DNA of 64,000 nucleotides from NCBI GenBank assembly GCA_016281315.1, contig JAEEIJ010000056.1:124001-188000 (forward strand), read 5' to 3'. Of the stretch, positions 1-10,362 are shown piece by piece; the first letter of the stretch is position 1, and the number at the start of each line of letters is the position of its first letter. The notes under the pieces are model-generated. The model was not told the DNA's origin. It was given only the letters and a program-made list of their open reading frames with translations, and made no database searches. The stretch is from Bacteroidales bacterium. GTDB lineage: Bacteria > Bacteroidota > Bacteroidia > Bacteroidales > UBA932. The translations under genes were made by a program, and so were the position numbers.

Positions 1-2
1 CT

Positions 3-1271
3 GGGAACGACCTCATGGAGCCGGGCTACGATGGAGAAATCCGGAACATCCTGGAGGCCGTGAAATACGGGAAACTGGACGTGGCCGATATAGACCGCAA
101 TGCCCGTCGTGTCCTGGAATACATCGTGAAGACGCCCGCATTTCTTGGGCAGCCCGGATCCGGTGCTCCGGATCTGGAGGGCCATGCAAAACTCTCCATC
201 CGTGCCGCCGCGGATGGAATGATCCTGCTGAAAAACGATGGAATCCTTCCCCTTAGGGCTGGCGCTAAAATCGCCGTCCTGGACCTTTCTGAGAAGGGTT
301 TTGTGGCAGGAGGCACTGGCTCCGGAAGCATCGGGAAGGGCGGGGTAACAAGCCTCGAAACGGCCCTGAAAAAGGCCGGTCTCGAAAATGCGGAGCAGGC
401 CGATGTGGCCGTTGTAAGCATAGGCCGTCAGGCCGGGGAAGCGAAAGACCGCGTGCTTCCGGACGATTTTTGCCTCACGGAAAAGGAACGCTCTCTGCTG
501 GAGCAGGCCTGTGCCACTTACCGGAAAGTAGTTGTTGTGCTCAATATCTGTGGCGTGGTAGAGACCGCCTCCTGGAAGGATCTTCCCGCCGCCATCCTGC
601 TACCATGGGCCCCGGGCCGTGACGGCGCCTATGCCGTGGCTGATGTCCTCTCCGGCAAGGTGAATCCTTCCGGCAAACTTCCGATGACCTTCCCGGTAGA
701 TTACTGGGACGACCCTTCATCGGCCAATTTCCCCTCCGACAGCGCCTCCATCAAGCCTTTCGTCAATTACGAGGAAGGGATTTACGTAGGCTACCGTTAT
801 TACTCCACGGTGGGGAAAGCCGTTTCCTATCCCTTCGGCTATGGGCTCAGCTATACCTCGTTTGACTATTCCAAACCCAAGGTAAAGCTCCGCTCCGGGG
901 TCATCGAGGCGCGGATTACCGTGAAGAATACCGGCTCCGTCCCCGGCCGCGAAGTGGTCCAGCTCTATGTGAGCGCCCCTTCTGGAGGCTTGGAAAAACC
1001 TGTCCGGGAGCTCAAGGCCTTTGCAAAGACGCGTCTGCTCGCACCGGGGGAGAAAGAGACCCTGGTCATGCGTTTGACCCCGTATGACCTGGCTTCCTAC
1101 AATGAGGCCACATCGGCCTGGGAAACGGCTGCCGGCAAGTACGAGTTCCTTTTTGGGGCCAGTGTGGAGGACATCCGAGCTACTGCTGCGGCCCGCCTGA
1201 AGAAGCCGCAGTCCTGGCAGGTGAAGCGCCGCTGCGCCCCGGTAGCAGTAATTAAAGAAATCAAGTTATGA
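3..1271 (+). CDS. Glycoside hydrolase family 3 (beta-glucosidase-like), 5' truncated by window edge
   Basis: Frame stays open upstream of the ATG at 15 (GNDLMEPG); GH3 C-terminal and fibronectin-III-like features (YPFGYGLSYTSF, VQLYVSAP...KPVRELKAF). Confidence 0.9.
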   Translation, partial: GNDLMEPGYDGEIRNILEAVKYGKLDVADIDRNARRVLEYIVKTPAFLGQPGSGAPDLEGHAKLSIRAAADGMILLKNDGILPLRAGAKIAVLDLSEKGFVAGGTGSGSIGKGGVTSLETALKKAGLENAEQADVAVVSIGRQAGEAKDRVLPDDFCLTEKERSLLEQACATYRKVVVVLNICGVVETASWKDLPAAILLPWAPGRDGAYAVADVLSGKVNPSGKLPMTFPVDYWDDPSSANFPSDSASIKPFVNYEEGIYVGYRYYSTVGKAVSYPFGYGLSYTSFDYSKPKVKLRSGVIEARITVKNTGSVPGREVVQLYVSAPSGGLEKPVRELKAFAKTRLLAPGEKETLVMRLTPYDLASYNEATSAWETAAGKYEFLFGASVEDIRATAAARLKKPQSWQVKRRCAPVAVIKEIKL

Positions 1272-3724
1272 GGCGTTTTGTCCTGCTCATAGCCTTGACG
1301 CTTTGCTTCCTGCCGGCGAATGCCCAGTACGGCCGGAGGCAAGGGCCCGAGCCCGCGCAGAACAGTGATTTTGCGGCCTTCGAGGGGCAAAGCAGGATGC
1401 TTTTCAACTTCGACTGGAAGTTCCGCCTTGGCGCCTGTGAAGGAGCCCAGGACCCCGCCTTGGACGACAGCGCGTGGCGGCAGCTGGATCTCCCGCACGA
1501 CTTCCGCTTCGAACTGCCCTGGGACGGCACGCTGCGTTCATCGGCCAACGACTTCAAACCCTCCTGCGAAGGCTGGTATCGGAAGGAGTTCAGGGCCGAT
1601 CCCTGCTGGGAGGGGAAGAAGGTGTACCTGGACTTCGACGGCATTATGTACGTGAGCGACGTCTATGTGAACGGACACAAGGTGGGCTCCGGCGAGTATG
1701 GTTACATCGGCTATGCTCCGGAAATCAGCCGCTATCTGGACTACGACAAGCCCAATGTGGTAGCCGTTTACGCTTCCACGGGTGCGGCCGTGAAATCGTC
1801 CCGCTGGTACACCGGTGCCGGAATCTTCCGGGACGTGTACCTGGTGGTGAAAAACCCCACTCACATCGTCCGGGACGGCGTTTTCATTACGACGCCCCAG
1901 GTGAGTCCCTCCCGTGCGATGGTCTCCGTTCAGGTGGAGCTGGAGGGCCATTTCGGGCACGACATCGACCTCAAGGCCCGCTTCCTATCCCCTGATGGGC
2001 AGGTGGTAGGGGAAACCCGTACCCACAGTGACAAGATCTCCAAAGCCGTCGCCATCGAGGTTTCGCTGCCGGAGGTCGCTCTTTCGAATCCGGCCCTCTG
2101 GTCGCTGGACAGCCCGTCCCTCTATGAGGCGGAGGTGGAAGTCTGGGCCGATGGCCTCCTCGTAGACCGTGTGCACGAAAACTTCGGCATTCGCAAAATC
2201 GAGTTCACGAAGGAGCAGGGCTTCCTGCTCAACGGGGAGAAGATTTTCCTCAAGGGCGTGGCCATCCATCACGATATGGGCGCCCTGGGCGCCGCTGCCT
2301 TCGATACGGGCATCGAGCGGCTGTTCCGTACGCTCAAGGAGTTCGGATATAACTCGGTGCGCTGCTCGCACAACCCTTACAGCCGGAGTTTTACCCGCAT
2401 CGCCGACAGGATGGGCATCCTGATCGTAGATGAACTGATAGACAAATGGGCCGACGACATCTTCTGGGGCGGACGCGTTCCCTTCTCCGATTACTGGCCC
2501 AAGATGATTCCCGCCTGGGTCAAGCGCGACCGCAACTGCCCCTCCGTGATTCTTTGGAGCCTGGGCAATGAACTGCAGGTGCGCGAGAACATGTGCGGCT
2601 ATCCCACCGGGGACTGGGGCGTGACCACTTACCGCATCTTCGACGTGATGGTCAAGCGCTACGACCCCACGCGTTTGACCACGGTGGCCCTCTCTCCCGG
2701 CAAGGCCGGCGGCCTGGTGTTCTGGGACAAGGAGGCCGATCTGGTCAAGGAGCCGCCGGAGCTGTCCGCCGCTACTCAAATCGCTTCCTTCAATTATTAC
2801 TGGCGTTACTATCAGCAGTTCCTGGAGTGCAATCCGGACCTGATAATCTACCAGAGCGAGGCCACCGTCCGCGAGTTCCTCTCGCCTTATTTCGGGATGG
2901 ACCGGGACAAGATGGTGGGCATCGCCTACTGGGGCGCCGTGGAATATTGGGGCGAGTCCAACGGCTGGCCCAAGAAAGGCTGGGACCACAGTTTCTTCAG
3001 TCACACGCTGGAGCCTTATCCCCAGGCCTGGCTCATCAAGAGCGGCTTCTGCCCGGAGGAGCCCATCGTGCGTATCGGCGTGGTGGACGGCGCTCCCGAG
3101 GCTGAGGAATGGAACGACATCATCGTAGGAAACCAGCGTTATACTTCCAGCTGGAATCACGAAAAGGGCTCCAGACAGGCGGTGGCGGTCTTCTCCAACG
3201 CGGATGAAGTGGAACTGCTCGTTAACGGCAGGAGCCTGGGCCGCAAACCCAACGATGAGGTGGATCTGGGCCGTCCGAACGTAGTCCTGTGGGCCGATGT
3301 GCCCTATGCCCCCGGGAAAGTGGAGGCCGTAGGCTACAAGAATGGAAAGGTATGGGCCCGGCACAGAATCGAGACGGCCGGCAAGGCCGTGAAACTGCAG
3401 GTGGTTCCCGAAACGCCGGATTCCTGGCAGGCCGACGGACTGGACCTGCAATACCTGAAAGTGTACGCGGTGGACCGTAAGGGCCGTGTAGTGCCTGGTT
3501 TCGATGAAACCCTGAGCCTCTCCCTGGAAGGTCCCGCGACGTTCGTGGCGCTGGATAACGGCGACCACTTTACCGACGAGTTGTTCTACAACGTGACCGC
3601 CAAGAAAATGAAGGGCGGGTTTATGCAGGTGATTCTGCGCAGCCAACGCGGCGAAGCCGGAGCGGTGCGCGTTAAACTGGCCACCCCTTCCCTGAAAACC
3701 ACTGTTAATCTGGTAACAAAATGA
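1268..3724 (+). CDS. Glycoside hydrolase family 2 (beta-galactosidase/glucuronidase-like)
   Basis: 818 aa, signal peptide; GH2 motifs (FLNGEKIFLKGVAIHHDMGALGAA, SVILWSLGNE); ATGA overlap with upstream gene. Confidence 0.92.
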   Translation: MRRFVLLIALTLCFLPANAQYGRRQGPEPAQNSDFAAFEGQSRMLFNFDWKFRLGACEGAQDPALDDSAWRQLDLPHDFRFELPWDGTLRSSANDFKPSCEGWYRKEFRADPCWEGKKVYLDFDGIMYVSDVYVNGHKVGSGEYGYIGYAPEISRYLDYDKPNVVAVYASTGAAVKSSRWYTGAGIFRDVYLVVKNPTHIVRDGVFITTPQVSPSRAMVSVQVELEGHFGHDIDLKARFLSPDGQVVGETRTHSDKISKAVAIEVSLPEVALSNPALWSLDSPSLYEAEVEVWADGLLVDRVHENFGIRKIEFTKEQGFLLNGEKIFLKGVAIHHDMGALGAAAFDTGIERLFRTLKEFGYNSVRCSHNPYSRSFTRIADRMGILIVDELIDKWADDIFWGGRVPFSDYWPKMIPAWVKRDRNCPSVILWSLGNELQVRENMCGYPTGDWGVTTYRIFDVMVKRYDPTRLTTVALSPGKAGGLVFWDKEADLVKEPPELSAATQIASFNYYWRYYQQFLECNPDLIIYQSEATVREFLSPYFGMDRDKMVGIAYWGAVEYWGESNGWPKKGWDHSFFSHTLEPYPQAWLIKSGFCPEEPIVRIGVVDGAPEAEEWNDIIVGNQRYTSSWNHEKGSRQAVAVFSNADEVELLVNGRSLGRKPNDEVDLGRPNVVLWADVPYAPGKVEAVGYKNGKVWARHRIETAGKAVKLQVVPETPDSWQADGLDLQYLKVYAVDRKGRVVPGFDETLSLSLEGPATFVALDNGDHFTDELFYNVTAKKMKGGFMQVILRSQRGEAGAVRVKLATPSLKTTVNLVTK

Positions 3725-5385
3725 AGCATCTTTGGATCATAGCCGCCTTCCTGCTGCCCATTTCACTGATGGCGCAGCCGTATGCATCTACGGTGGAACC
3801 GCTTCCCGGCGAATACTGGTGGGGCGCCGTCATCGAGAAGGGCTACGTGCAGCCGTACTTCAACTTCGACAGCAACCAGCAGCGGCTGCCCTGGCAGGAA
3901 ATCGAAACGGGCGTGCGCAATGCCACGCTCGGGAAAGGCGAGCCGTACGATCTGGGCCTGCACGGCTCCAAGGGCTTTACGGCACCGCTTCTGGTTTCCA
4001 ATAAAGGACGTTATGTCTGGAGCGAGCGTCCCTTCGCTTTCGAATTCCAAGAGGGCGTGCTGCACCTGGTCTCCAAATACGAGCCGCTTGCGCCGGTGAC
4101 GGCCGGAAAGACGCTGAAAGAAGCGTATCTGGCGGCCTGCCGGAAGCATTTCCCCTTCGACGGCCGGGAACCGGCGGAACTGATGTTCACCAAACCCCAG
4201 TTCAACAACTGGATCGAGACGGTGGTGCTGGGCATCAATCAGGAGAATGCGGAAAAGTTCGTGGACGCCCTGCACGAGAGCGGTTTCCCCTGCGGGGTGG
4301 TGATGATTGACGGCGGCTGGCAGCGCTATCACGGCTGCCGGGACTTCAATCCGGACACTTTCCCGGATGCCGTGAGGCTCTTCGACAAGATTCACGACTA
4401 TGGCTATAAGGGCATCCTCTGGTGCTCCTATTTCCTCACGCCCGACAGCCGTCCCGAATATGTGAACTACCGCCCCGGCGGCCAGAACATCCTGGTGCGC
4501 CGCAAGGACAAGCCCAACGAGGCGGCCCTGGTGTGGTGGTGGAGCGGAATCAGCGTCACCATGGATCTCACCGCCCCGGCCGTCCGCAAAAAGTTCACGG
4601 ACGAGCTCAAGGTGATGGCCGAGCGCTTCCATTTCGATGGCTTCAAGTTCGACGGCGGCGATCCGGAGTATTTCCGGGAGAACGCCCTTTTCAGCGAGCC
4701 CTGGATGGAGCCGGCCGATTTCGGCCACGCCTTCAACCTGGTGGGCCTGGAGTTCCCGTACAACGAGTATCGGGCGGGGTTCAAGGCCGGCGGCTTGCCG
4801 CTGGTGCTGCGCCTGCACGACGTAGGACACAGCTGGGAGGAGCTCGCCACTATCATCCCGGATATGCTGGTCGCGGGCCTCTGTGGCCAGCCCTATGTGT
4901 TCGCCGACATGATCGGCGGCGGCCTCTCTTCCTGCTTCTATCCGGGGAAGAGCTTCTCGCACAAGCTGTTCATCCGCTCCTGCCAGATCCAGGCGCTCAC
5001 GCCGATGATGCAGTTCAGCGCCGCCCCCTGGCGGGTCTTGACGCCCGAGGAATGCGAGATTTGCCGGAAGTTCGCCAATCTGCACGTTGACTTCGGCCCG
5101 TACATCATGGAGCAGGTGCACCACGCATCGGCCACGGGCGAACCCATCATGCGCAGTATGGAATACGAGTTCCCGGGCTGCGGCTACGAGAAAGTGGACA
5201 CTCAGTTCATGCTGGGCCCGAAATACCTGGTGGCGCCGGTGGTCCGGGAGGATGATTCCGTGACCGTGTACCTTCCTGCGGGCCGATGGAAGGACGACCA
5301 GGGCAAAAAGTGGCGCGGCCCCAAAGTGTTGAACCTGACGAACGTTCCTCTGGAACGCTTACCTTATTTTGAGCGAGTGAAATGA
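3721..5385 (+). CDS. Glycoside hydrolase family 31 protein
   Basis: 554 aa, signal peptide; GH31 signatures MIDGGWQRYHG...FPD and FDGFKFDGGDPEYF. Confidence 0.85.
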   Translation: MKHLWIIAAFLLPISLMAQPYASTVEPLPGEYWWGAVIEKGYVQPYFNFDSNQQRLPWQEIETGVRNATLGKGEPYDLGLHGSKGFTAPLLVSNKGRYVWSERPFAFEFQEGVLHLVSKYEPLAPVTAGKTLKEAYLAACRKHFPFDGREPAELMFTKPQFNNWIETVVLGINQENAEKFVDALHESGFPCGVVMIDGGWQRYHGCRDFNPDTFPDAVRLFDKIHDYGYKGILWCSYFLTPDSRPEYVNYRPGGQNILVRRKDKPNEAALVWWWSGISVTMDLTAPAVRKKFTDELKVMAERFHFDGFKFDGGDPEYFRENALFSEPWMEPADFGHAFNLVGLEFPYNEYRAGFKAGGLPLVLRLHDVGHSWEELATIIPDMLVAGLCGQPYVFADMIGGGLSSCFYPGKSFSHKLFIRSCQIQALTPMMQFSAAPWRVLTPEECEICRKFANLHVDFGPYIMEQVHHASATGEPIMRSMEYEFPGCGYEKVDTQFMLGPKYLVAPVVREDDSVTVYLPAGRWKDDQGKKWRGPKVLNLTNVPLERLPYFERVK

Positions 5386-6365
5386 AAGCTTCTGTCTATG
5401 CTTTGAAAGGCGGTCGCCTGGAAATGACGGTGACCGATTATGGGGCCCGCGTGCTGTCCCTGCGGGTGCCGGACCGTAATGGCGTTTTGGCCGATGTGGC
5501 CGTGGGCTATGCCACCCTGCAGGACTATTTGGACTGTCCCGGGGAGCGTTTCTTCGGCGCGGCGGTGGGGCGCGTGGCGAACCGTATCGGCGGGGCCCGT
5601 TTCGCCCTGGACGGCAAGGAATACGCCCTTGCCGCCAATGACCACGGCAATACGCTCCACGGCGGTTTTGTAGGGATTGACCGGGTGCTCTGGAAGGTGG
5701 TTTCCGTGAGGCCGGATGCCATCACCCTGGCCCGGCGGGACCCCGACGGCAGCGAAGGCTGGCCTGGCAACCTGGACATTGAACTCACTTATACGCTCAC
5801 CCCGGACGACGCTTTCAAGGTGGAATACAAGGCCGTGACGGATGCACCCACGCTTTGCAATCTTTCCCATCACACCTTTTTCAATCTCACGGGAGATGCT
5901 TCCAAAAGCATCCTGGAGCATTCACTGCAGATAGCTGCCAGTAGTTTCATCCCCGTGGACGAAAAACTGATACCCACTGGCGAAATCCGTTCCGTGGAGG
6001 GCTCTGCCTTCGATTTCAGGAAAGCGAAGCCCATCGGCCGGGATATCGAGGCGGCCGGTGGCTACGACCACAACTGGTGCCTGGACGGAAGTGGCCTGCG
6101 CCCCGTCGCCTGCCTTAGCGAACCTGTTTCCGGACGCAGGATGGAAATCCTGACGGACCAGCCCGGCATCCAGTTCTATAGCGGCAATTTCTTTGACGGC
6201 TCTTATGCCGGCAAAGACGGCCGCGTCATCGGCCATCGCTGCGCCCTGGCCCTGGAAACCCAGGTGTGGCCGGATGCCATCCATCATCCGGACTTCCCGA
6301 ACACGGTTTTACGCCCCGGCGAAACCTACACCCATACCTGTATTTACAAGTTTTCGGCCCGATGA
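5382..6365 (+). CDS. galM: Aldose 1-epimerase (galactose mutarotase)
   Basis: NRIGGARFALDGKEYALAANDHGNTLHGG, LSHHTFFNLTG, ALETQVWPDAIHHPDFPNTVLRPGETY. Confidence 0.93.
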   Translation: MKASVYALKGGRLEMTVTDYGARVLSLRVPDRNGVLADVAVGYATLQDYLDCPGERFFGAAVGRVANRIGGARFALDGKEYALAANDHGNTLHGGFVGIDRVLWKVVSVRPDAITLARRDPDGSEGWPGNLDIELTYTLTPDDAFKVEYKAVTDAPTLCNLSHHTFFNLTGDASKSILEHSLQIAASSFIPVDEKLIPTGEIRSVEGSAFDFRKAKPIGRDIEAAGGYDHNWCLDGSGLRPVACLSEPVSGRRMEILTDQPGIQFYSGNFFDGSYAGKDGRVIGHRCALALETQVWPDAIHHPDFPNTVLRPGETYTHTCIYKFSAR

Positions 6366-8680
6366 AAACCCGATTTGCCATCCTTCTGGCCATGCTGTTG
6401 GCCCTGCCGTTGCAGGCGCAGACCTATAAACTCTCTTCCGGCGCTTCCCTGAAGGTGGAGGCCTGTGCCCCGAACGTGATCCGGGTGCGCATCAGTCCCA
6501 CCGGAGAATTCCCGCAGTCGCTCATGGAGCGCTACGGCATTCTAAAAACGGACTGGCCTGCCTTTGATGGCGGGGTGTCGCTCTGCTTCGATCCTGCTAC
6601 GGAAACGCTTACACTTAAAGCGGCCGATGGAAAGGAACTGGTGAAAGGAATCGCTTTCCACGGGCCGGGCAGCCCCCTGTGCCTGGATCTGAGGGAAGCT
6701 ATCCAGGAGGAATTCGGCGGCATCAAGACCCAGCGCAACAGTCCCATCATCGGCGACGACGACGGCACGCTCTCGCCGATGGACAAGACCGAAGGCGGGG
6801 ATCCCGCCAAGAGCTGTGTCCTGCGCATTCCCATCCGCGCCGATGAACGTTTTTACGGCGGCGGCAGCACTTCCCGCGAGCACATCCAGCATCGCGGCGA
6901 ACGCCTGCGGATGTGGGCCACCTATCAGCGCACGGAGATTCCGATGCCCTTTATGATGAGCTCGGAAGGCTGGGGCGTCTACTCCAACTCCACCTGCAAG
7001 AGCTATTTCGACATCGGCAAGGCCGATTCCGACGCTTTTGCCATCTACACCACGGAACCATCGGCCGACGTCTTTTTCTTCACCGGCGAAGGGATGCCGG
7101 ACATCCTCAACGCCTACACGGAACTCACCGGCCGGAATTACCTCCTGCCCAAATGGGCCTACGGCTTCTGCTTCGGCCCGCATATGCAGGAAGACCAGTG
7201 GCAGATCCTCAATGATGCCCGCACCTTCCGGGAGATGGGCGTGCCCTGCGACGTCTTCTGGCTGGAGCCGCAGTGGATGAAAAAGCACTATGATTTCTCC
7301 AGCGAAAAGGACTGGAACTACAGCAAGTTCTCGCCGGAGTATTCCTGGCGGGAGAAGAGTCCCATCAAGCGCTACAATCCCACGCTGTTCATCGGCCGGA
7401 TGCGCGATATGGGTCTCCATCTGGGCCTCTGGGTGTGCGAGGAGTACGACCTTTCCATCACCGAGGAAGATGCCCTTCCGGGCGCGACGCCGTCGGGTCA
7501 GGAGCACTGGATGGACCATTTGAAGAAGTTTATCATCCAAGGGGCCGAGGGATTCAAGATGGATCCGGCCCGCACCCTGGACGAACAGATGTACCGCAAG
7601 TACTACAACGGCCGCTCGGACAAGGAGATGCACAACCTGAACCAGGTGCTGCTTCCCAAGCAGATGAACCTGATGTACCGGGAACAGGCCGGCAAGCGCG
7701 GCTGGTACCATTACTGCGGCGGCTGGAGCGGAACCCAGCACTGGGGTGCTTCCACCAGCGGGGACAACGGCGGCGGAAAAACGGCCCTCTTCGACCAGCT
7801 GAACCTGGGGAACAGCGGCTATATGAACACCTCCTGCGACGTGATGCAGGTAGACCGGGAACTGGAGATGCAGAGCCTGCATTTCGGGACCTTCCTGCCT
7901 TGGCTGCAGGTGAACAGCTTCGCCAATATGATGCATCCTTTCTACTTCGTGGGAAAGGAAAGGGAAACCTATCTCAACTGCGTCAAGCTGCGTTATGAGC
8001 TGGTTCCCTATATCTACTCGGCCGCCATCGAGGGCGTGCTCACCGGGATGCCGATGGTGCGCAGTATGCCCCTCGTCTTCCCGGACGACCGTGCGGTGGA
8101 CGATCTCTGGACGGAATATATGTTCGGGGAGAACCTCCTGGTGGGCATCTTTACCGACGAAATCTATCTCCCGGCAGGGGAGTGGACCGACGCCTGGAGC
8201 GGAGAGAAGATTCTCAGCCGGGGCGAATGGGTGAAGCGGCCGTATCCCGCCGACCGGGCGGGGCTGCTGTTCATCCGGGGCGGCGCCATCCTCCCAACGA
8301 TGGAGGAGGCCGATTACATCGGCACGAAACCCCTGAAAACCCTCGTTCTAAAAGTCTACCCCTGCGGCGAGTCTTCCTATACTCTGTACGACTGCGATGC
8401 AGAGAGTTTCGGCTATGAGAAGGGACTCATCGCCGCCACGCGTTTCCACTGCGTGCAGAACGGCCGTAATGTTACCGTTACCGTGGATCCCGTGGAGGGA
8501 AGCTTTGAAAACATACCTTCCTCCCGCGCCGTTACCTTTGAGGTGGCGTTGGAGCGTAAGCCCTCCAAAGTGACCCTGAACGGGGCCAAAATCAAAGGCT
8601 GGACCTGGCAGGACGGCGTTTTGCGCGTCCGGGCAGGGGAGAAGGCCGTTACCGAAAAACTAGAAATTTCAATCCGATGA
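6362..8680 (+). CDS. Glycoside hydrolase family 31 (alpha-xylosidase/alpha-glucosidase-like)
   Basis: Start re-placed at ATG 6362 (MKTRFAILLAMLLALPLQAQ signal peptide); GH31 body DVFWLEPQWMKKHYDF..., LPKWAYGFCFGPHMQ. Confidence 0.88.
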   Translation: MKTRFAILLAMLLALPLQAQTYKLSSGASLKVEACAPNVIRVRISPTGEFPQSLMERYGILKTDWPAFDGGVSLCFDPATETLTLKAADGKELVKGIAFHGPGSPLCLDLREAIQEEFGGIKTQRNSPIIGDDDGTLSPMDKTEGGDPAKSCVLRIPIRADERFYGGGSTSREHIQHRGERLRMWATYQRTEIPMPFMMSSEGWGVYSNSTCKSYFDIGKADSDAFAIYTTEPSADVFFFTGEGMPDILNAYTELTGRNYLLPKWAYGFCFGPHMQEDQWQILNDARTFREMGVPCDVFWLEPQWMKKHYDFSSEKDWNYSKFSPEYSWREKSPIKRYNPTLFIGRMRDMGLHLGLWVCEEYDLSITEEDALPGATPSGQEHWMDHLKKFIIQGAEGFKMDPARTLDEQMYRKYYNGRSDKEMHNLNQVLLPKQMNLMYREQAGKRGWYHYCGGWSGTQHWGASTSGDNGGGKTALFDQLNLGNSGYMNTSCDVMQVDRELEMQSLHFGTFLPWLQVNSFANMMHPFYFVGKERETYLNCVKLRYELVPYIYSAAIEGVLTGMPMVRSMPLVFPDDRAVDDLWTEYMFGENLLVGIFTDEIYLPAGEWTDAWSGEKILSRGEWVKRPYPADRAGLLFIRGGAILPTMEEADYIGTKPLKTLVLKVYPCGESSYTLYDCDAESFGYEKGLIAATRFHCVQNGRNVTVTVDPVEGSFENIPSSRAVTFEVALERKPSKVTLNGAKIKGWTWQDGVLRVRAGEKAVTEKLEISIR

Positions 8681-10362
8681 TTATGCGTAAACTTGTCCTC
8701 CTTTTGTCCGCACTCCTGGTGTCGCTGTCTCTTGCGGCCCAGAAGCAGGTGATCATTCAGTTTGTCTCCGAGGACCCGTCGGCCATCCTTGCTGCCGTGG
8801 AAGTCTTTGATAAGGCCGACCTCCGCTTCACCATGGCGCGTACTGTCCGGAAGGACGACACGCCGGAAATGAAAGGCGCCCTGTCCCGCGTGCAGTGGAA
8901 GAACAACGAACTGGTAGGTAAAGTGCCCGAATTGCCGTCGGTGGAAGTGGTGGAAGCCACGCCGGAGAATATGGCGGCCGTGATTGCCCGGGCCAAGAAG
9001 GAGGCCTGGGTGGTCAACGTGCCCGGCGAATGGAGGCAGATATTCCGGAATGGGGTACGCAGTTATGGCGGCCGTAATTTCTACGTGGCGGAGGACGGTG
9101 ACGACGAGGCCGACGGGCTCAGCCCGGAAACTGCCTGGCACAGCCTACAGAAGGTAAATGAGGTCATGCTGGGTTATGCCGATACCGTTCGTTTCCGCTG
9201 TGGGGATGTCTTCCGTGGCTGGCTTGTCCCTCAGTCTGGCAGGGCAGGTGAGTCAATGGTCTATACGAGCTTCGGAGAGGGCGTGAAACCCGTGCTGGAG
9301 CCCTCCTGGGATGCTTCTGACCCGGGAGACTGGGTAAAGGTGGGCCGAAGACTCTGGAAGTGCGAAAAGCCTTCGGAATTCGAATTGGGAAACATCATCT
9401 TCAACCACGGCGCCAAGGGCTGCGCCTGGAAGGTGGACAATCGCGATCTGCTGAAAGGAAAGGACCTGCACTACTGCTGGGTGGAGGCGGAAAAGGCCGT
9501 CTATCTGGTGAGCCGCCGCAATCCCGGCAAGCGCTTCCGTTCCATCGAACTGGCCGAAAAGCACCATATTATTTACGAGCATAATACGCACTACGTAGTC
9601 TACGACGGGCTTTGGCTGCGCTACGGCTCCGCCCACGGGATCGGCGGGGCCAATGTGGACCATGTCGTCATTCGTAATTGTGACATCTCCTGGATTGGCG
9701 GAAGTACCCTGTATTACGACGAAGGTGGCCGTGGCGTGCGCTACGGCAACGGCATCGAGTTTTGGGGCAATGCCACCAACCTTCTGGTAGAGAACTGTCG
9801 CATTTGGGAATGCTGGGATGCTGCCCTCACAAACCAATGCAATGTGGTGGGTACCGTCCAGGAGAACATCATCTGGCGCGGGAACGAGATCTGGAATAAT
9901 GAGTATTCCTACGAATACTGGCAGCAGGGCGATGGCAGCCGCACCGCCAACATCGTATTTGAAAACAACGTATGCCGGAAGGCCGGCTATGGCTGGGGGC
10001 ATAAGCAGCGCTGGAATCCCAACGCCGGCCATTTGATGTTCTATGACACCACGTCCGAGACAGACGGCTTCTATATCCGTGGAAACCGTTTTGAGAAGAC
10101 AAAGGACTGTGGTATCCGCCTGTTCAATGCCTGGTATGACAGGATTACTGCGCAGGACAATGTCTGGAAGATACCCCGTCACTGGCTTATCCGCTACCAC
10201 GGCCGTCCTACGCAGGATCTCATCCATAAGTATCCCGACCATCTGGACAAAACTCACATCGACAGCGAGGAAGAAATCCAGTCACAGACGGTGGAGCAGC
10301 CGCTGAAACTGCGCGGCAACAAGCGTGGCCTGAAGATCCTGCACGAGCAGTTCGGCCTCTAG
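8677..10362 (+). CDS. Secreted right-handed parallel beta-helix protein (polysaccharide lyase-like)
   Basis: Signal peptide; GGRNFYVAEDGDDEADGLSPETAWHSLQKVNE is typical of secreted beta-helix/pectate-lyase-like proteins; repeated VIRNCDIS/LLVENCRIW/IVFENNVCRKA coils. Confidence 0.75.
   Translation: MIMRKLVLLLSALLVSLSLAAQKQVIIQFVSEDPSAILAAVEVFDKADLRFTMARTVRKDDTPEMKGALSRVQWKNNELVGKVPELPSVEVVEATPENMAAVIARAKKEAWVVNVPGEWRQIFRNGVRSYGGRNFYVAEDGDDEADGLSPETAWHSLQKVNEVMLGYADTVRFRCGDVFRGWLVPQSGRAGESMVYTSFGEGVKPVLEPSWDASDPGDWVKVGRRLWKCEKPSEFELGNIIFNHGAKGCAWKVDNRDLLKGKDLHYCWVEAEKAVYLVSRRNPGKRFRSIELAEKHHIIYEHNTHYVVYDGLWLRYGSAHGIGGANVDHVVIRNCDISWIGGSTLYYDEGGRGVRYGNGIEFWGNATNLLVENCRIWECWDAALTNQCNVVGTVQENIIWRGNEIWNNEYSYEYWQQGDGSRTANIVFENNVCRKAGYGWGHKQRWNPNAGHLMFYDTTSETDGFYIRGNRFEKTKDCGIRLFNAWYDRITAQDNVWKIPRHWLIRYHGRPTQDLIHKYPDHLDKTHIDSEEEIQSQTVEQPLKLRGNKRGLKILHEQFGL

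Noticed and set aside
1985-5124. Antisense ORFs of 553 and 453 aa opposite GH2 and GH31
   Set aside because: Shadow ORFs; biased composition and no start/regulatory context.
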